A stretch of 64,000 bases of DNA from Anaerolineaceae bacterium oral taxon 439 (GCA_001717545.1 CP017039.1:2046001-2110000), one strand, 5' to 3'; positions 9,635 through 19,257 are shown, numbered from the stretch's first letter. Notes: generated by a model not told the origin, from the letters alone. Numbers and translations are program-made.

Positions 9635-10900
9635 CTACGCCAGAAGGACCCCATCCTGAAGCGCCAGGATCCGTTCTTCGCTGATCCTGTTCGTCAGAGC
9701 GGTTTCGGAAGTCTTCGCAACCGCCAGATAATTATCCGTCAGTCCCCGATTCCGGTAGCCGCCTTCCGCCCTGATCGCCCCATGTTCCCAAAGGATCCTG
9801 CGCCGCGCTCCGAGCTGCGCCCGGGAAAAGGCGTCTTTCTGCGCGTCGAGCTGCGCCCTGAGCCGGGCTGAGCGTTCTTTTTTTACCTCGTTCGCGACCG
9901 GCTCCGGAAGCTTCGCCGCCGCAGTTCCCGGCCTTGGGGAAAACGGGAAAACGTGGCCGCCGCTGAACGCCGCCGCCGCCGCGAAACGAAGCGTTTCGTT
10001 AAACGCCTCTTCCGTCTCCCCGGGAAATCCGACGATGATATCGGTTGTAATTGAAAAATCGCCGCGAACGCGCCGCGCGGCCTCGATCAGCCTCAAAAAA
10101 CCTTCGGGCTTCGTCCGTCGGACCATGCGCCGCAGGACGGACGGCGATCCCGATTGGAGCGGGAGATGGAAATGCGGAAGGAGGCGATCGTCTTCCCAAA
10201 GCGAGACAAAGTCCAGATCAAGGTTCCAGTTCTCAAGCGACGATAAACGGATCCGTGGAACCGACGTCTCCCGCAATATCGCGCACAGAAGGTCGGTCAG
10301 CGTTCGCTTCGGCTCGAAATCCAATCCCCACGCGCCCAAATTGACCCCGGTCAGGACAACTTCCTTCCCGCCGGCATCTTCGATCCCGCGGATTTCGCGA
10401 AGGATCGGCTCGACCGGAACCGAGCGCGCTTTTCCGCGCGCAAGCCGCGTCACGCAAAACGAACAGAAATTATCGCAGCCATCCTGAACTTTAAGGAAAA
10501 AGCGGGTCCGTCCATGCGCGTGGACCGGCGCCGGACAGATCGGGGCCGAAGACAACGCCGCGCCGGATATGAACGGCCGAAGCCGTCCGACGAGCCGGTC
10601 TTTTTCAGCGTTTGGAACAACCTGAGCGACGCCGGGAAAGCGCCTCGCCGCGTCCGCTTCGATCTCCGACCAGCAGCCGGTCACAACGATCCGCGCGTTC
10701 GGGTTCCGCGCCGCCCGGCGAATCCGCGCCCGCGAGTCGGCCGCGGCCGCCGCCGTCACCGCGCAGGTATTGATAACCACCAGATCGGCACACTCGATCT
10801 GCTGCGTAATCGTATGCCCCTGCGCCGTTAATTCCGCGGCATATCGATCTATCTCCGCCTGATTCAGGCGGCAGCCAACCGAGTCCAGATAAACGTTCAA
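9635..10900 (-). CDS. mtaB: tRNA threonylcarbamoyladenosine methylthiotransferase MtaB
   Basis: Radical SAM enzyme that adds a methylthio group to t6A37 in ANN-decoding tRNAs. 421 residues. The N-terminal UPF0004 cluster Cys are C10, C46 and C76; the radical SAM Cys are C142, C146 and C149 in GCDNFCSFC, followed by VTRLARG, the form seen in MtaB rather than MiaB. The C-terminal region would be the TRAM-like substrate part. The start is TTG at 10900 with TAGGAG six bases upstream. Third gene of a minus-strand run after the methyltransferase and proC, nine bases past the proC stop. Confidence 0.88.
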   Translation of the reverse strand: MNVYLDSVGCRLNQAEIDRYAAELTAQGHTITQQIECADLVVINTCAVTAAAAADSRARIRRAARNPNARIVVTGCWSEIEADAARRFPGVAQVVPNAEKDRLVGRLRPFISGAALSSAPICPAPVHAHGRTRFFLKVQDGCDNFCSFCVTRLARGKARSVPVEPILREIRGIEDAGGKEVVLTGVNLGAWGLDFEPKRTLTDLLCAILRETSVPRIRLSSLENWNLDLDFVSLWEDDRLLPHFHLPLQSGSPSVLRRMVRRTKPEGFLRLIEAARRVRGDFSITTDIIVGFPGETEEAFNETLRFAAAAAFSGGHVFPFSPRPGTAAAKLPEPVANEVKKERSARLRAQLDAQKDAFSRAQLGARRRILWEHGAIRAEGGYRNRGLTDNYLAVAKTSETALTNRISEERILALQDGVLLA

Positions 10901-10909
10901 GCCGAGCTC

Positions 10910-11764
10910 CTACGCCCGGATATCAAGATTCTTTTCGCGCCGAGCGCTCTCGTTCCGAAGCTGCCGCGTCCGGTCGTGGCAGGCCCACATACAGCGCGCG
11001 ATCGCTGCGCGGAAATTCTCCCGTTCGAGGTAATACAGCCCCTCCGCCGTCGTCCCGCCCGGGGACGTAACCTCGTTGCGCAGCACGGCAGGATGTTCCC
11101 CGCGCGCCCTCAGGTATTCCGCCGATCCGATCAGCGTCTGCGTAACCAGCTCGGTAACCGCCTCCCGCGTCATCCCCATATGCACGCCTGTATCGATCAT
11201 CGCTTCCATGAAAAGATATACGAACGCAGGGCCGGAACCGCTGATCGCGCCGATCTGATCGATCTGATCCTCGTTCCGGACCTCGACTTCGATCCCGACC
11301 TGCGCCAGGAACGAACGAACGTAGGCTTTATCCTCCTCGCTGACCGAACGGTCCGCGATCCAGCCCGAGACGCCTGAACCGATCCGAGCCGGGGTATTCG
11401 GCATGACGCGGATCAGGTTCCCCGTATTCAAATACTCCTGCAAGCGCGACAGGGAAACCCCGGCCGCGATCGAAATGACCAGCGTTTCGACGTCCAGTTC
11501 TTCCGCGATCTCTTCCATCAGCGCGTTGATATACTGCGGCTTGACCGCGAGAACGACGACCTCCGCGCCCTGGACCGCAGCTTTCGCCGAAGCCGCCGCT
11601 TTTACGCCGAACGTGTCGACGAACGGCCTGACCTTTTCCGGGATCAGGTCGTAAACCGTGACCTCCGACCCTGAACAGAATTTCTTCGTCAGGATCCCGT
11701 TAAGAATTGCGCCGCCCATCACCCCGACGCCCAATACTGCGATTTTCCTATTTTCTTTTGTCAT
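10910..11764 (-). CDS. proC: Pyrroline-5-carboxylate reductase
   Basis: Last step of proline synthesis: reduces pyrroline-5-carboxylate with NAD(P)H. 284 residues with the Rossmann motif GVGVMGGAIL at residues 12-21, the VIRVMPNTPARIGSG stretch, GSGPAFVYLF and the C-terminal SPGGTTAEGL proline-binding motif. The first codons overlap the upstream methyltransferase stop by four bases, so both are probably one transcript with mtaB. The last about 25 residues are Arg-rich and not part of the core fold. Confidence 0.95.
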   Translation of the reverse strand: MTKENRKIAVLGVGVMGGAILNGILTKKFCSGSEVTVYDLIPEKVRPFVDTFGVKAAASAKAAVQGAEVVVLAVKPQYINALMEEIAEELDVETLVISIAAGVSLSRLQEYLNTGNLIRVMPNTPARIGSGVSGWIADRSVSEEDKAYVRSFLAQVGIEVEVRNEDQIDQIGAISGSGPAFVYLFMEAMIDTGVHMGMTREAVTELVTQTLIGSAEYLRARGEHPAVLRNEVTSPGGTTAEGLYYLERENFRAAIARCMWACHDRTRQLRNESARREKNLDIRA

Positions 11765-12663
11765 TTTCGATCTCCCTTCCAGCGGCTGAACACCGCCATC
11801 GACAGCACTCGCCCCGAACCGTCCCGCAGGCAGACTTCCCCCTGCCGAACCGATCCGCCCAGCCCGGATAACGCCTCGCGGACGCCGTTCCCGATCGTAA
11901 CCGACGACGCCTTGATCGCGTACGCCGTTACCAGCAGGAACGCCGCGTCGTCCGTCAGGATCGCGCGGCAGCCGCGAATCAGCTCTGGAAAGCTCTTATA
12001 GAACTCCCAGACCTCCCCTTTCGGACCGCGTCCGAATTTCGGCGGATCGAGAACGATTCCCTGATAGAAGCTCCCGCGGCGGGCTTCGCGCTGAACGAAC
12101 TTAAGCCCGTCGTCGAGGATCCAGCGAATCCGGTCCTCCGGAACGCGGCAGGCTGCCTGATTCTCCTTTGCCCATTGGATCGCCTTCTTTGAAGCGTCCA
12201 GGTGTGTGACCTGCGCCCCAGCCGCCGCAGCGGCCATCGTCATCGCGCCCGTATACCCGAAGAGATTCAGGACCCGCGTCGGCTTCGCCCGCTCGCGGAT
12301 CGTCTCCTGAACCCAGTCCCATTGGCAGGCCTGCTCCGGAAAAATCCCCAGCTGCTTCGAGTTCGACAGGCTCAGGCAAAAGCGCAGCGCCCCGTACCGA
12401 ACCGTCCAGCGATCGGGAACATCGCGGAACGGAACCCAATGGCCGCCGTTTTCCTCGGCGGACGGGACGAACTCCGCGTCCGCGCGCGCCCATTCCCGTT
12501 CCGGGACCCTCGGGGACCAGACCGCCTCAGCTTCAGGTCGGATCAGCGTCACCGCCCCGAATCGCTCCAGCTTCCGGCTGCCGCCGCTGTCAATCAAAGC
12601 GTAATCGGTCCAATTCGGCGACGTCAGTAAATCCACAGACGGCAGTTCAGGCACATTTTCCAT
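11761..12663 (-). CDS. RlmI/RlmK-like SAM-dependent rRNA methyltransferase (COG1092)
   Basis: Class I methyltransferase with the SAM site NLFGYTGAMT, an acidic HLDASKKAI loop and the VLDPPKFGRG motif of the m5C/m2G rRNA methyltransferases. 300 residues; it lacks the N-terminal PUA domain of E. coli RlmI, as many short homologues do. The exact target base is not known. The ribosome binding site before the ATG at 12663 is weak. Translation is coupled to proC by a 4-base overlap. The 140 bases between this gene and the upstream deaminase gene show no clear promoter or terminator. Confidence 0.82.
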   Translation of the reverse strand: MENVPELPSVDLLTSPNWTDYALIDSGGSRKLERFGAVTLIRPEAEAVWSPRVPEREWARADAEFVPSAEENGGHWVPFRDVPDRWTVRYGALRFCLSLSNSKQLGIFPEQACQWDWVQETIRERAKPTRVLNLFGYTGAMTMAAAAAGAQVTHLDASKKAIQWAKENQAACRVPEDRIRWILDDGLKFVQREARRGSFYQGIVLDPPKFGRGPKGEVWEFYKSFPELIRGCRAILTDDAAFLLVTAYAIKASSVTIGNGVREALSGLGGSVRQGEVCLRDGSGRVLSMAVFSRWKGDRK

Positions 12664-12803
12664 GAGAATACAGGTACATTCTTTCTTTTTCGTTTAAATA
12701 TCCGAACGGCGGCCGATCCGCGCGATACAGAATAGACGATCCAGCCCCGGATAAAGTTCCATTTTCTGAAAAGATGATTTTCGGCCCCTGTTCCCACGGG
12801 TCC

Positions 12804-14120
12804 TCACCCCGCGGAAGCGACGTCCACCGAAAAGACCCGGCGCAGCGACGCGTCCGCATCCGCAGCCATCTTCTCGCAGTCAATCGTCAGCAGCCGTCCG
12901 TCTTCATAAACGATCCTCCCGTCGACCATCGTCAGAACGACGTCGGACGCCTGCGCGCTGTAAACGAGGAGCGCGGCGGTATCATGATTGGGGATCAGGT
13001 GCGGCCTGCGTAAATCGACCGCGATCAGGTCCGCCTTATAGCCTGCCTTCAGCGCGCCGCAGTCCGGGCGTCCCTGCGCGATCGCGCCGTTAATCGTCGC
13101 CATATCCAGAAGCTCTTCCGCACGGATCACGGTCGCGTCCCGATGAAAACCGCAGTGAATCATCGCCGCAAGATGAATCTCTTCAAACAGGTTCTGATTG
13201 TTGTTGCTCGCGGAAGAATCGGTTCCGATCGTCAGCCGCACGCCCGCGTCCAGCATCGCCCGAATCGGCATGAGGCCGCTGCCCAATTTCATATTGCTGC
13301 TCGGGTTATGAATCGGAGAAACGCCTTTTTCCCTGAAAAGTTCAATATCCTCCGGCTCAGCGAAAACGCAATGCGCCGCGATCGTCGGATTTTCAAAAAC
13401 GCCCAGATCCGCGAACAGCCGCGCCGGCGTTTTCCCGTACCGCTGTTTGCAGCGGTCATGTTCCGCGGCCGTCTCGGATAAATGCAGGTGCATTCGCCCG
13501 TTCATCTCCTGGCATACCCGGGCATAGCGTTCCATGCTCTCCGGCGTGTTGGTATATTCGGCGTGAATTCCGAAGTCCGCTTTAAGCCGTCCGCCGGCGC
13601 TCTCGTCGAACGCGCGGACGAACTCGACAGATAAATTAAAGCGCGAATCGTGCGCCTGCGACCCGGTCGGATTCTCTTCCATGATCGGGAAGCTGACGTT
13701 CGCCTTGATCCCGGCGTCGATAATTTCCTGAACGTAGTCCGCCGGATAATGATACATGTCAGAAAAGCTGACGACGCCGCCGGAAAGCATCTCGGCAATC
13801 GCCAGCCGGCAGCCGATCCGCATGTCTTCTGCGTTCATTTTCGCTTCCAGCGGGAACATGCACTCGAAAAGCCACTGCTGGAGCGCCAGACCGGTCCCAA
13901 CGCCGCGGAGGATCGACATCGGCGTATGCGAATGCATGTTGTACAGTCCAGGAAGAATCAGTTTCCCACTCATGTCGTGGATCGAATCCGCCGCTCCGAG
14001 GTACGGGCCCGAACCGATTTCCATAATCCGATCGCCGTCGATCGCGATATATCCGTTCTCAATCGGCCGCCAGTTTCCCGCGCCGATCAGGATCACCGCG
14101 TTTGTAAATACCGTTTTCAT
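12804..14120 (-). CDS. mtaD: 5-methylthioadenosine/S-adenosylhomocysteine deaminase family amidohydrolase
   Basis: Zinc-dependent deaminase of the MTA/SAH or related aminohydrolase group, cytosolic. 438 residues. Metal ligands are seen in NMHSHTP (H63, H65), HLHLSE, the AAHCVF His and the GTDSSASNNN Asp, in the right order for this subgroup. MTA, SAH or another purine or pterin could be the substrate; sequence alone does not settle it. An AAAGGA ribosome site precedes the ATG. It lies downstream of the symporter and a CPBP-like gene on the same strand with short gaps, so a shared transcript is likely. Confidence 0.83.
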   Translation of the reverse strand: MKTVFTNAVILIGAGNWRPIENGYIAIDGDRIMEIGSGPYLGAADSIHDMSGKLILPGLYNMHSHTPMSILRGVGTGLALQQWLFECMFPLEAKMNAEDMRIGCRLAIAEMLSGGVVSFSDMYHYPADYVQEIIDAGIKANVSFPIMEENPTGSQAHDSRFNLSVEFVRAFDESAGGRLKADFGIHAEYTNTPESMERYARVCQEMNGRMHLHLSETAAEHDRCKQRYGKTPARLFADLGVFENPTIAAHCVFAEPEDIELFREKGVSPIHNPSSNMKLGSGLMPIRAMLDAGVRLTIGTDSSASNNNQNLFEEIHLAAMIHCGFHRDATVIRAEELLDMATINGAIAQGRPDCGALKAGYKADLIAVDLRRPHLIPNHDTAALLVYSAQASDVVLTMVDGRIVYEDGRLLTIDCEKMAADADASLRRVFSVDVASAG

Positions 14121-14175
14121 ATGTTTCCTTTCCAGATCCTGCCCGGGCGCCCGAACCAGCGGGCGGAAGCCGAAG

Positions 14176-14883
14176 CTACGCCGTTACGACCGAAAACGCC
14201 ATCATGACGAACGCCTGAACGAAATGAATCGTCCAGGGCCAGAACGTTCCGCGCGTATCGAGCATCGCACGCGCAGACAGCGTCCCCTGCACCGCGCCGA
14301 TCAGCAACCCGAAAACTCCGCCCAGCATCGGGAAATAATAACCCGACAACGCAGAAAATACAACACAGAATACCATGATTCCGCCGCTCCGAACGTTAGC
14401 GTCCTTTCCCAGCGTAATCAGAGAATAGCGAAAAAAAATTTCCATCGCCGCCGCGTACAGTCCCGCCAGAACGAGCGTCATCAGCAGCTCGCCAATTCGG
14501 AACGAAAAAACCGCCGTCCCCGGAAGCGAGAAAATTTTCAATAAGACCGTCAGCGCGGCGGGAACAAGCGCAGCAATCCTGCCGGAGGAAAACCAGTCGG
14601 CTGACTTCGGAAGCCTGAAAAAGCCCGGAGCCTGAATCTCCCCATGAAGCTTCCGGAAATCAATATACGCCCAACGGTTTTCCTGGCTCGTCAGCAACTC
14701 GGTCAGAACCAGGATGATCGCGGCGAGCGCCAGAATTGAAAGCGTGTAGCCCGTAAAAAGGTTCAGATAAGAGTTGACAAAAATATCCGAACGAACGGCT
14801 GGAACGCGCCATAGCATCAGCATCCAGGCCGTAACGAGGAACAGCGCCAGCAATAATACCAGAAATCTTGTTTGCTTACTCAT
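14176..14883 (-). CDS. Membrane protein related to CPBP (Rce1/Abi-type) proteases, degenerate active site
   Basis: 235 residues with about seven hydrophobic helices. The second half shows the CPBP pattern: an EExxxR-like stretch reading AMEIFFR, then SGYYFPMLGGVFGLLIGAVQG and a WTIHFVQAF His helix. The first Glu of the EExxxR pair is Met here, so protease activity is doubtful. The family processes prenylated or peptide substrates or gives bacteriocin immunity; no function can be assigned here. It sits between the symporter and deaminase genes. Confidence 0.55.
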   Translation of the reverse strand: MSKQTRFLVLLLALFLVTAWMLMLWRVPAVRSDIFVNSYLNLFTGYTLSILALAAIILVLTELLTSQENRWAYIDFRKLHGEIQAPGFFRLPKSADWFSSGRIAALVPAALTVLLKIFSLPGTAVFSFRIGELLMTLVLAGLYAAAMEIFFRYSLITLGKDANVRSGGIMVFCVVFSALSGYYFPMLGGVFGLLIGAVQGTLSARAMLDTRGTFWPWTIHFVQAFVMMAFSVVTA

Positions 14884-14904
14884 GCCGATCCGTCAGCTCC
14901 CTCT

Positions 14905-16311
14905 CTACTGCGCCTGCGCTCGCCGTTCCGCCAGGTCCGCCTGAATCGTCGCGTACCGATCCTCATTAATAACATACTTCCGCCGGTAAATCAGGTAGCT
15001 TACGACAATACAAATCATCGGAAAAATAAACATCGCGAACCGGAACAGGTTCATCCCGTTCGCGGTCATGTCCGCGGGCGTCAGCGCTTCCTTCATCCCG
15101 GACAGAATCACGGTTATCCCGACGATCCCGCTCGCGAGCGACGAGGCAACTTTGAAAATAAACGGCTGAAGCGAGACCGTCACCGATTCGTTCCGCTTCC
15201 CGTTTTTCCATTCTCCATACTCGACGCAATCCGAAATCTGCATCAGCATAATCAGCTGAATCGCGGCGTCACCAATAAATATCAGCAGCCCGCCGGCGGC
15301 AACGCCGATAACCGTCCCTGGAGGCGCCGCCAGGAAAACGACGTACCCGACTAAAATAATCACGGTCGCCGCCGCGTAGATTGGCTCGCGCTTAAATTTC
15401 CGCCGGACGAACGGAAATATCAGGAGCGACAAAATCTGAGCCACGCCGAGAATCAACCCGAAAACCGGATACATATTCAAATCGCCCTGATAGTACTTGA
15501 AATAATACTGACCGAAAGACGTCGTCGTCGTATAGCCCGTATGAAACAGCGTCATCGCCAGAACGACCCACAGCAGCTGATCATTTTTCAGGATAATCGG
15601 CAGCAGGTCGCGGATCTTCGTTTTATTCTCGTCCGAAACCTCGGCCGCCGTTTCTTCCTTTACGAAGACCAGCGTCACCATCTGAAACGCAATCATAATT
15701 CCACAAACGATGACGGAAAGCCAGAAATACCCCAGCTGAAGCGAACCGGCGGCCCTTCCGAGCGCTTCGGTAATCGGCGTGATACAAACAACCATGCCAA
15801 AAAGGCCGATATTCGCGCAGATCCGCGCGACCGCTCCGATCCGCTCGCGTTCCTTCTGGTCCCGGCTTAACGCAGGGAGCATCGACCAGTACGAAATATC
15901 GTTAGCCGTGAAGCTGATCTCCCAAAGGAGATAGACGAGCAGGAAAATCAGGACATACTCCATCCCATGCAGGTGAAAATCCGTAAACATCAGGACCGAC
16001 ATCACCGCGGACGTCAGAACGCCGAAGAGAATCCACGGCTTGAATTTCCCCCAACGCGACTTCGTGTTATCGACGAGAATCCCCATGAACGGGTCGTTGA
16101 ACGCGTCGAACGCCTTCGTAAAAATAATCGCCGCCGTAACCCACCACATCGTCGCCGTCGGAACGCGCAGCACGTCGGTCAGATAAAACATCAAGTACAT
16201 GCTGATCATCGTGTATACCGCGTCGCGGCCAATCGTTCCGATCCCGAAACCGAAACGGTTTCGAATCCTTTGCCGACTGTCGTCGGTTCCCTGCTGATTT
16301 GGTTGCATCAT
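14905..16311 (-). CDS. GPH-family sugar:cation symporter (MelB-like)
   Basis: Secondary transporter of the glycoside-pentoside-hexuronide:cation family, twelve predicted helices, about 468 residues from the chosen start. Family signs are FGIGTIGRDAVYTMISMYL at the N-terminus, the FNDPFMGILVDNTKSRWGKFKPW cation-site loop and GDAAIQLIMLMQISDCVEYGEWK in the second half. The substrate is likely a glycoside or nucleoside-like sugar, unproven. I chose ATG at 16311 with GGAGA six bases upstream; a longer frame from 16404 has a non-membrane, low-quality extension. Confidence 0.85.
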   Translation of the reverse strand: MMQPNQQGTDDSRQRIRNRFGFGIGTIGRDAVYTMISMYLMFYLTDVLRVPTATMWWVTAAIIFTKAFDAFNDPFMGILVDNTKSRWGKFKPWILFGVLTSAVMSVLMFTDFHLHGMEYVLIFLLVYLLWEISFTANDISYWSMLPALSRDQKERERIGAVARICANIGLFGMVVCITPITEALGRAAGSLQLGYFWLSVIVCGIMIAFQMVTLVFVKEETAAEVSDENKTKIRDLLPIILKNDQLLWVVLAMTLFHTGYTTTTSFGQYYFKYYQGDLNMYPVFGLILGVAQILSLLIFPFVRRKFKREPIYAAATVIILVGYVVFLAAPPGTVIGVAAGGLLIFIGDAAIQLIMLMQISDCVEYGEWKNGKRNESVTVSLQPFIFKVASSLASGIVGITVILSGMKEALTPADMTANGMNLFRFAMFIFPMICIVVSYLIYRRKYVINEDRYATIQADLAERRAQAQ

Positions 16312-16420
16312 ATGATCTCCGTAAAACCTGACTGATCTAAGTAAAAGCGAACTACGAATGGAATAAGTATACGTCAGATCGCGCTTCCCGGCGGCGATAT
16401 CCACTGAATCCGAAGCAGAG

Positions 16421-16478
16421 TATAATTAGAGGCGCCTAATTATTAGGTGTGTCTAATTATCAATCAGAGGCGCTTGAT
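16421..16478. promoter_or_regulatory. Three tandem operator-like dyads over a TATAAT box
   Basis: Two perfect dyads ATTAG-N6-CTAAT lie at 16425-16440 and 16442-16457, centres 17 bases apart. A third, AATCAG-AGGCGC-TTGAT at 16462-16478, is a near copy of the first (14 of 17 bases). A TATAAT at 16421-16426 overlaps the first dyad, as expected for repression by occlusion. The half-site resembles DtxR/IdeR-type metal regulator boxes (TTAGG..CCTAA), by memory. The block sits between the divergent symporter and HMA-methyltransferase genes. Confidence 0.6.
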
Positions 16479-16572
16479 GATCAATCCGCATGGCAGCGTT
16501 TATCCGAATAATGGAGAGAGAAGCGGGGAACGGACGCGCCCTTTCGCGAGATAGAAAAGGAAGAAGATTGGA

Positions 16573-17487
16573 ATGAAAAAGATTACGGTAAAAATTGACG
16601 GAATGTCCTGCGGCATGTGCGAAAGCTATATCAACGACGTCATCCGGCGCGCTTTTAAAGTTCGGAAAGTAACCTCCTCCCGCGCGAGGGGCGAAACGGT
16701 GATCCTGACGGAAAATGAAATTACGGAAGAGGAGCTCCGGAAAGCCCTGGCCCCGACCGGTTACACGTTCGTTGGCTATCGCTCCGAAGCGGTCGAAAAA
16801 GGCGGTCAAAAAAACCGGATTCGCGCCGCATACGAAAAGACCGGCGGCGACCACGATTTCTACGACGGAATGATAACCTGTTCAACAATTCCCGGAAAAA
16901 TTGTCTGCCGTCTGGTCTGGGCGATGGGGGAAGAGGAGAGCCGGAAATATATCGACCTCTCGCTCTCCGCGATTCCCGGCGATTTTCAGGGTAAGCTGCT
17001 GGAAATTCCAGTGGGGACGGGCGTATTAACCATGCCGCTGTACCGTAAGCTCAGCAGCGCGGAAATTACCTGCATGGATGATTCGCCGGATATGATCGTC
17101 CGCGCTGAACGCCGCGCGAACGCGATGCAGCTCTCAAACGTTTCGTTCCGGCAGGGCGACGTCGGCGCGCTCCCGTTCGAAAATGAAAGCTTCGATATCG
17201 TGCTGTCGCAGAACGGATTTCATGCGTTCCCGGACAAAGAAGCAGCCTGGAAAGAAACGTACCGCGTCCTGAAACCCGGCGGAACGTTCTGCGGCTGTTT
17301 TTACGTGAAGGGCGAAGTCTCCCGAACCGATCGCCTGATCAACCGGTTTTACGTTAAAAAAGGCTACTTCAGCCCACCGTTCGAAACGATGGAGAGCCTG
17401 AATACGCGGCTGAACTCGCTCTACGCGGAAACGAAGCTCGGTTCCGTCAAGTCGATCGCGTACTTCTCCTGCGTTAAAAAACGCTGA
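16573..17487 (+). CDS. Heavy-metal-associated (HMA) domain fused to class I SAM methyltransferase
   Basis: 304 residues. Residues 1-70 form an HMA fold with GMSCGMC (Cys13, Cys16), the metal-binding CxxC. Residues about 110-304 form a Rossmann methyltransferase with LLEIPVGTG as the SAM loop, CMDDSPDM as the acidic loop and VLKPGGTF near the end. The family role is unknown; the fusion suggests a metal- or chalcophore-linked methyl transfer. GAAGGAA-like ribosome site about ten bases before the ATG. First gene of a five-gene plus-strand run behind the operator-like dyads, 18 bases before the first ABC gene. Confidence 0.8.
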   Translation: MKKITVKIDGMSCGMCESYINDVIRRAFKVRKVTSSRARGETVILTENEITEEELRKALAPTGYTFVGYRSEAVEKGGQKNRIRAAYEKTGGDHDFYDGMITCSTIPGKIVCRLVWAMGEEESRKYIDLSLSAIPGDFQGKLLEIPVGTGVLTMPLYRKLSSAEITCMDDSPDMIVRAERRANAMQLSNVSFRQGDVGALPFENESFDIVLSQNGFHAFPDKEAAWKETYRVLKPGGTFCGCFYVKGEVSRTDRLINRFYVKKGYFSPPFETMESLNTRLNSLYAETKLGSVKSIAYFSCVKKR

Positions 17488-17505
17488 GCCGGGTGGGAAC
17501 AGCGA

Positions 17506-19257
17506 ATGATCAACAAACGGCTGATCGGAATTGTCCCGGAAAGTATGAAATTCATCATCGGCAATGTCGCTTATCAATGGTGTTCATTGGCGGCAAATAT
17601 TGCGCTGATGACCGCGCTGGCAAACCTGCTGGCCGGACTGGCGGACGGAAGCGCGGATAAAAGCCTGTTCGGGATTACGCTTATCGGCGCCGCTGCCGCC
17701 GTCGCGATGAAATATACCTGCGCAATCCAGTCCTCACGGCTAAGCTTCCTCTCGTCGAAGAAGGTCAGGAAAACGATTCGCGGTCTGATTTACGAAAAAC
17801 TGCTCCGATTAGGGAGCGACTATAAAGAGCGGACGAAAACGTCCGAAATTGTGCAGCTTGCCGTTGAAGGCGTCGAGCAGTTAGAAACGTACTTCGGCGC
17901 GTACCTTCCGCAATTTTTCTACGCGATGGCAGCGCCGCTGACGCTCTTCGCCGTCACCGCTTTCATCAACCTCCCTTCCGCGATTATCCTTTTCGTCTGC
18001 GTCCCGCTGATCCCGATCGCGATCGCGGCCGTCCAGGCCTGGGCAAAAAAACTCCTCTCGAAATACTGGGGACAGTACACAGCGCTCGGCGATGTCTTCC
18101 TCGAAAACCTCCAGGGACTGACGACGCTCAAGATTTATCAGGCAGACGAATTTAAAAACGCCGAGATGAACGAAGAGGCGGAAAAATTCCGTAAAATCAC
18201 GATGAAGGTTCTCGTCATGCAGCTCAACTCGATCACGATCATGGATCTCGTCGCCTACGGCGGCGCGGCGCTCGGGATTATCCTGGCGACGACGCAGTAC
18301 GCCGCCGGGAACGTCTCGCTTGCCGGCTGCCTGCTGATCCTGCTGCTGTCCGCCGATTTCTTTATCCCCATGCGCCAGCTCGGCTCCTTCTTCCATATCG
18401 CGATGAACGGAATGGCCGCCAGCGGGAAAATATTCGCGCTTCTCGACCTGGACGAACCGGCGAAGGGAACGATCCGTGGAATTCCTGAAGACAGCGGAAT
18501 CGTCGTTTCCGATTTGAACTTCGCCTACGAAACGGATCGGGGAATCCTGAGCGGCGTCGCGCTGCGCTTCCCGTTCGGAAGCTTCAGCGCGATTGTCGGC
18601 GAATCCGGCTGCGGAAAGTCGACGGTCGCCGCGATCCTGATGGGAAGAAAGAAGAACTATACCGGAACGGTAACGATCGGCGGCGAAGACCTGAAGCGAA
18701 TCGACGAGGCGGAGCTGAACCGCCGGATCACGTACGTCAGCCACAGCGCCTATCTTTTTAAAGGAACCGTACGCGATAATTTACGAATGGGCCGCACGAA
18801 CGCGACCGACGCCGAATGCTGGAATGCGCTCGAGCAGGTCCATCTGGCCGATTTCCTTAAATCTGAAAACGGGCTGGACACGGCGCTGACCGAGAAAGCG
18901 TCGAACTTCTCCGGCGGCCAGTGCCAGCGGCTGGCGCTGGCGCGGGCGCTGCTGCATGACAGCCCGATTTATATTTTCGACGAAGCAACGTCGAATATCG
19001 ACGTCGATAGCGAAAGCGCAATCCTCGAAAAAATATACGCGCTGGCGAAAACGAAGACGGTTATCCTGATATCGCATCGATTAGCCGCCGTCGTTCCCGC
19101 GGATCGGATTTACGTCATGGACCGCGGCAGCGTCGCAGAGGCAGGAACGCATCCACAGCTTCTCAGCCATCACGGCCTGTATCAGAAGCTCTGGACAACG
19201 CAGCAGGAGCTCGAACGACTCGGGCTCCAGGAAGACGCACGGAGGGAAACGCATTGA
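17506..19257 (+). CDS. ABC transporter, fused permease and ATPase (CydD/IrtA-type half transporter)
   Basis: 583 residues: a six-helix type IV exporter-fold membrane domain (about 1-310) and an ATPase with Walker A GESGCGKST, signature FSGGQCQR and Walker B IYIFDEATSNID. It most likely forms a heterodimer with the next gene product, whose start overlaps its end by four bases. This fold includes CydDC thiol exporters and IrtAB/YbtPQ-like siderophore importers, so direction and cargo are open. The metal-type neighbours and operator-like sites favour a metal, siderophore or haem-related cargo. Confidence 0.87.
   Translation: MINKRLIGIVPESMKFIIGNVAYQWCSLAANIALMTALANLLAGLADGSADKSLFGITLIGAAAAVAMKYTCAIQSSRLSFLSSKKVRKTIRGLIYEKLLRLGSDYKERTKTSEIVQLAVEGVEQLETYFGAYLPQFFYAMAAPLTLFAVTAFINLPSAIILFVCVPLIPIAIAAVQAWAKKLLSKYWGQYTALGDVFLENLQGLTTLKIYQADEFKNAEMNEEAEKFRKITMKVLVMQLNSITIMDLVAYGGAALGIILATTQYAAGNVSLAGCLLILLLSADFFIPMRQLGSFFHIAMNGMAASGKIFALLDLDEPAKGTIRGIPEDSGIVVSDLNFAYETDRGILSGVALRFPFGSFSAIVGESGCGKSTVAAILMGRKKNYTGTVTIGGEDLKRIDEAELNRRITYVSHSAYLFKGTVRDNLRMGRTNATDAECWNALEQVHLADFLKSENGLDTALTEKASNFSGGQCQRLALARALLHDSPIYIFDEATSNIDVDSESAILEKIYALAKTKTVILISHRLAAVVPADRIYVMDRGSVAEAGTHPQLLSHHGLYQKLWTTQQELERLGLQEDARRETH

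Noticed and set aside
12647-12883. 78-codon minus-strand frame between the deaminase and the methyltransferase genes
   Set aside because: It starts inside the deaminase gene, overlaps the methyltransferase start and has no recognisable motif or ribosome site.
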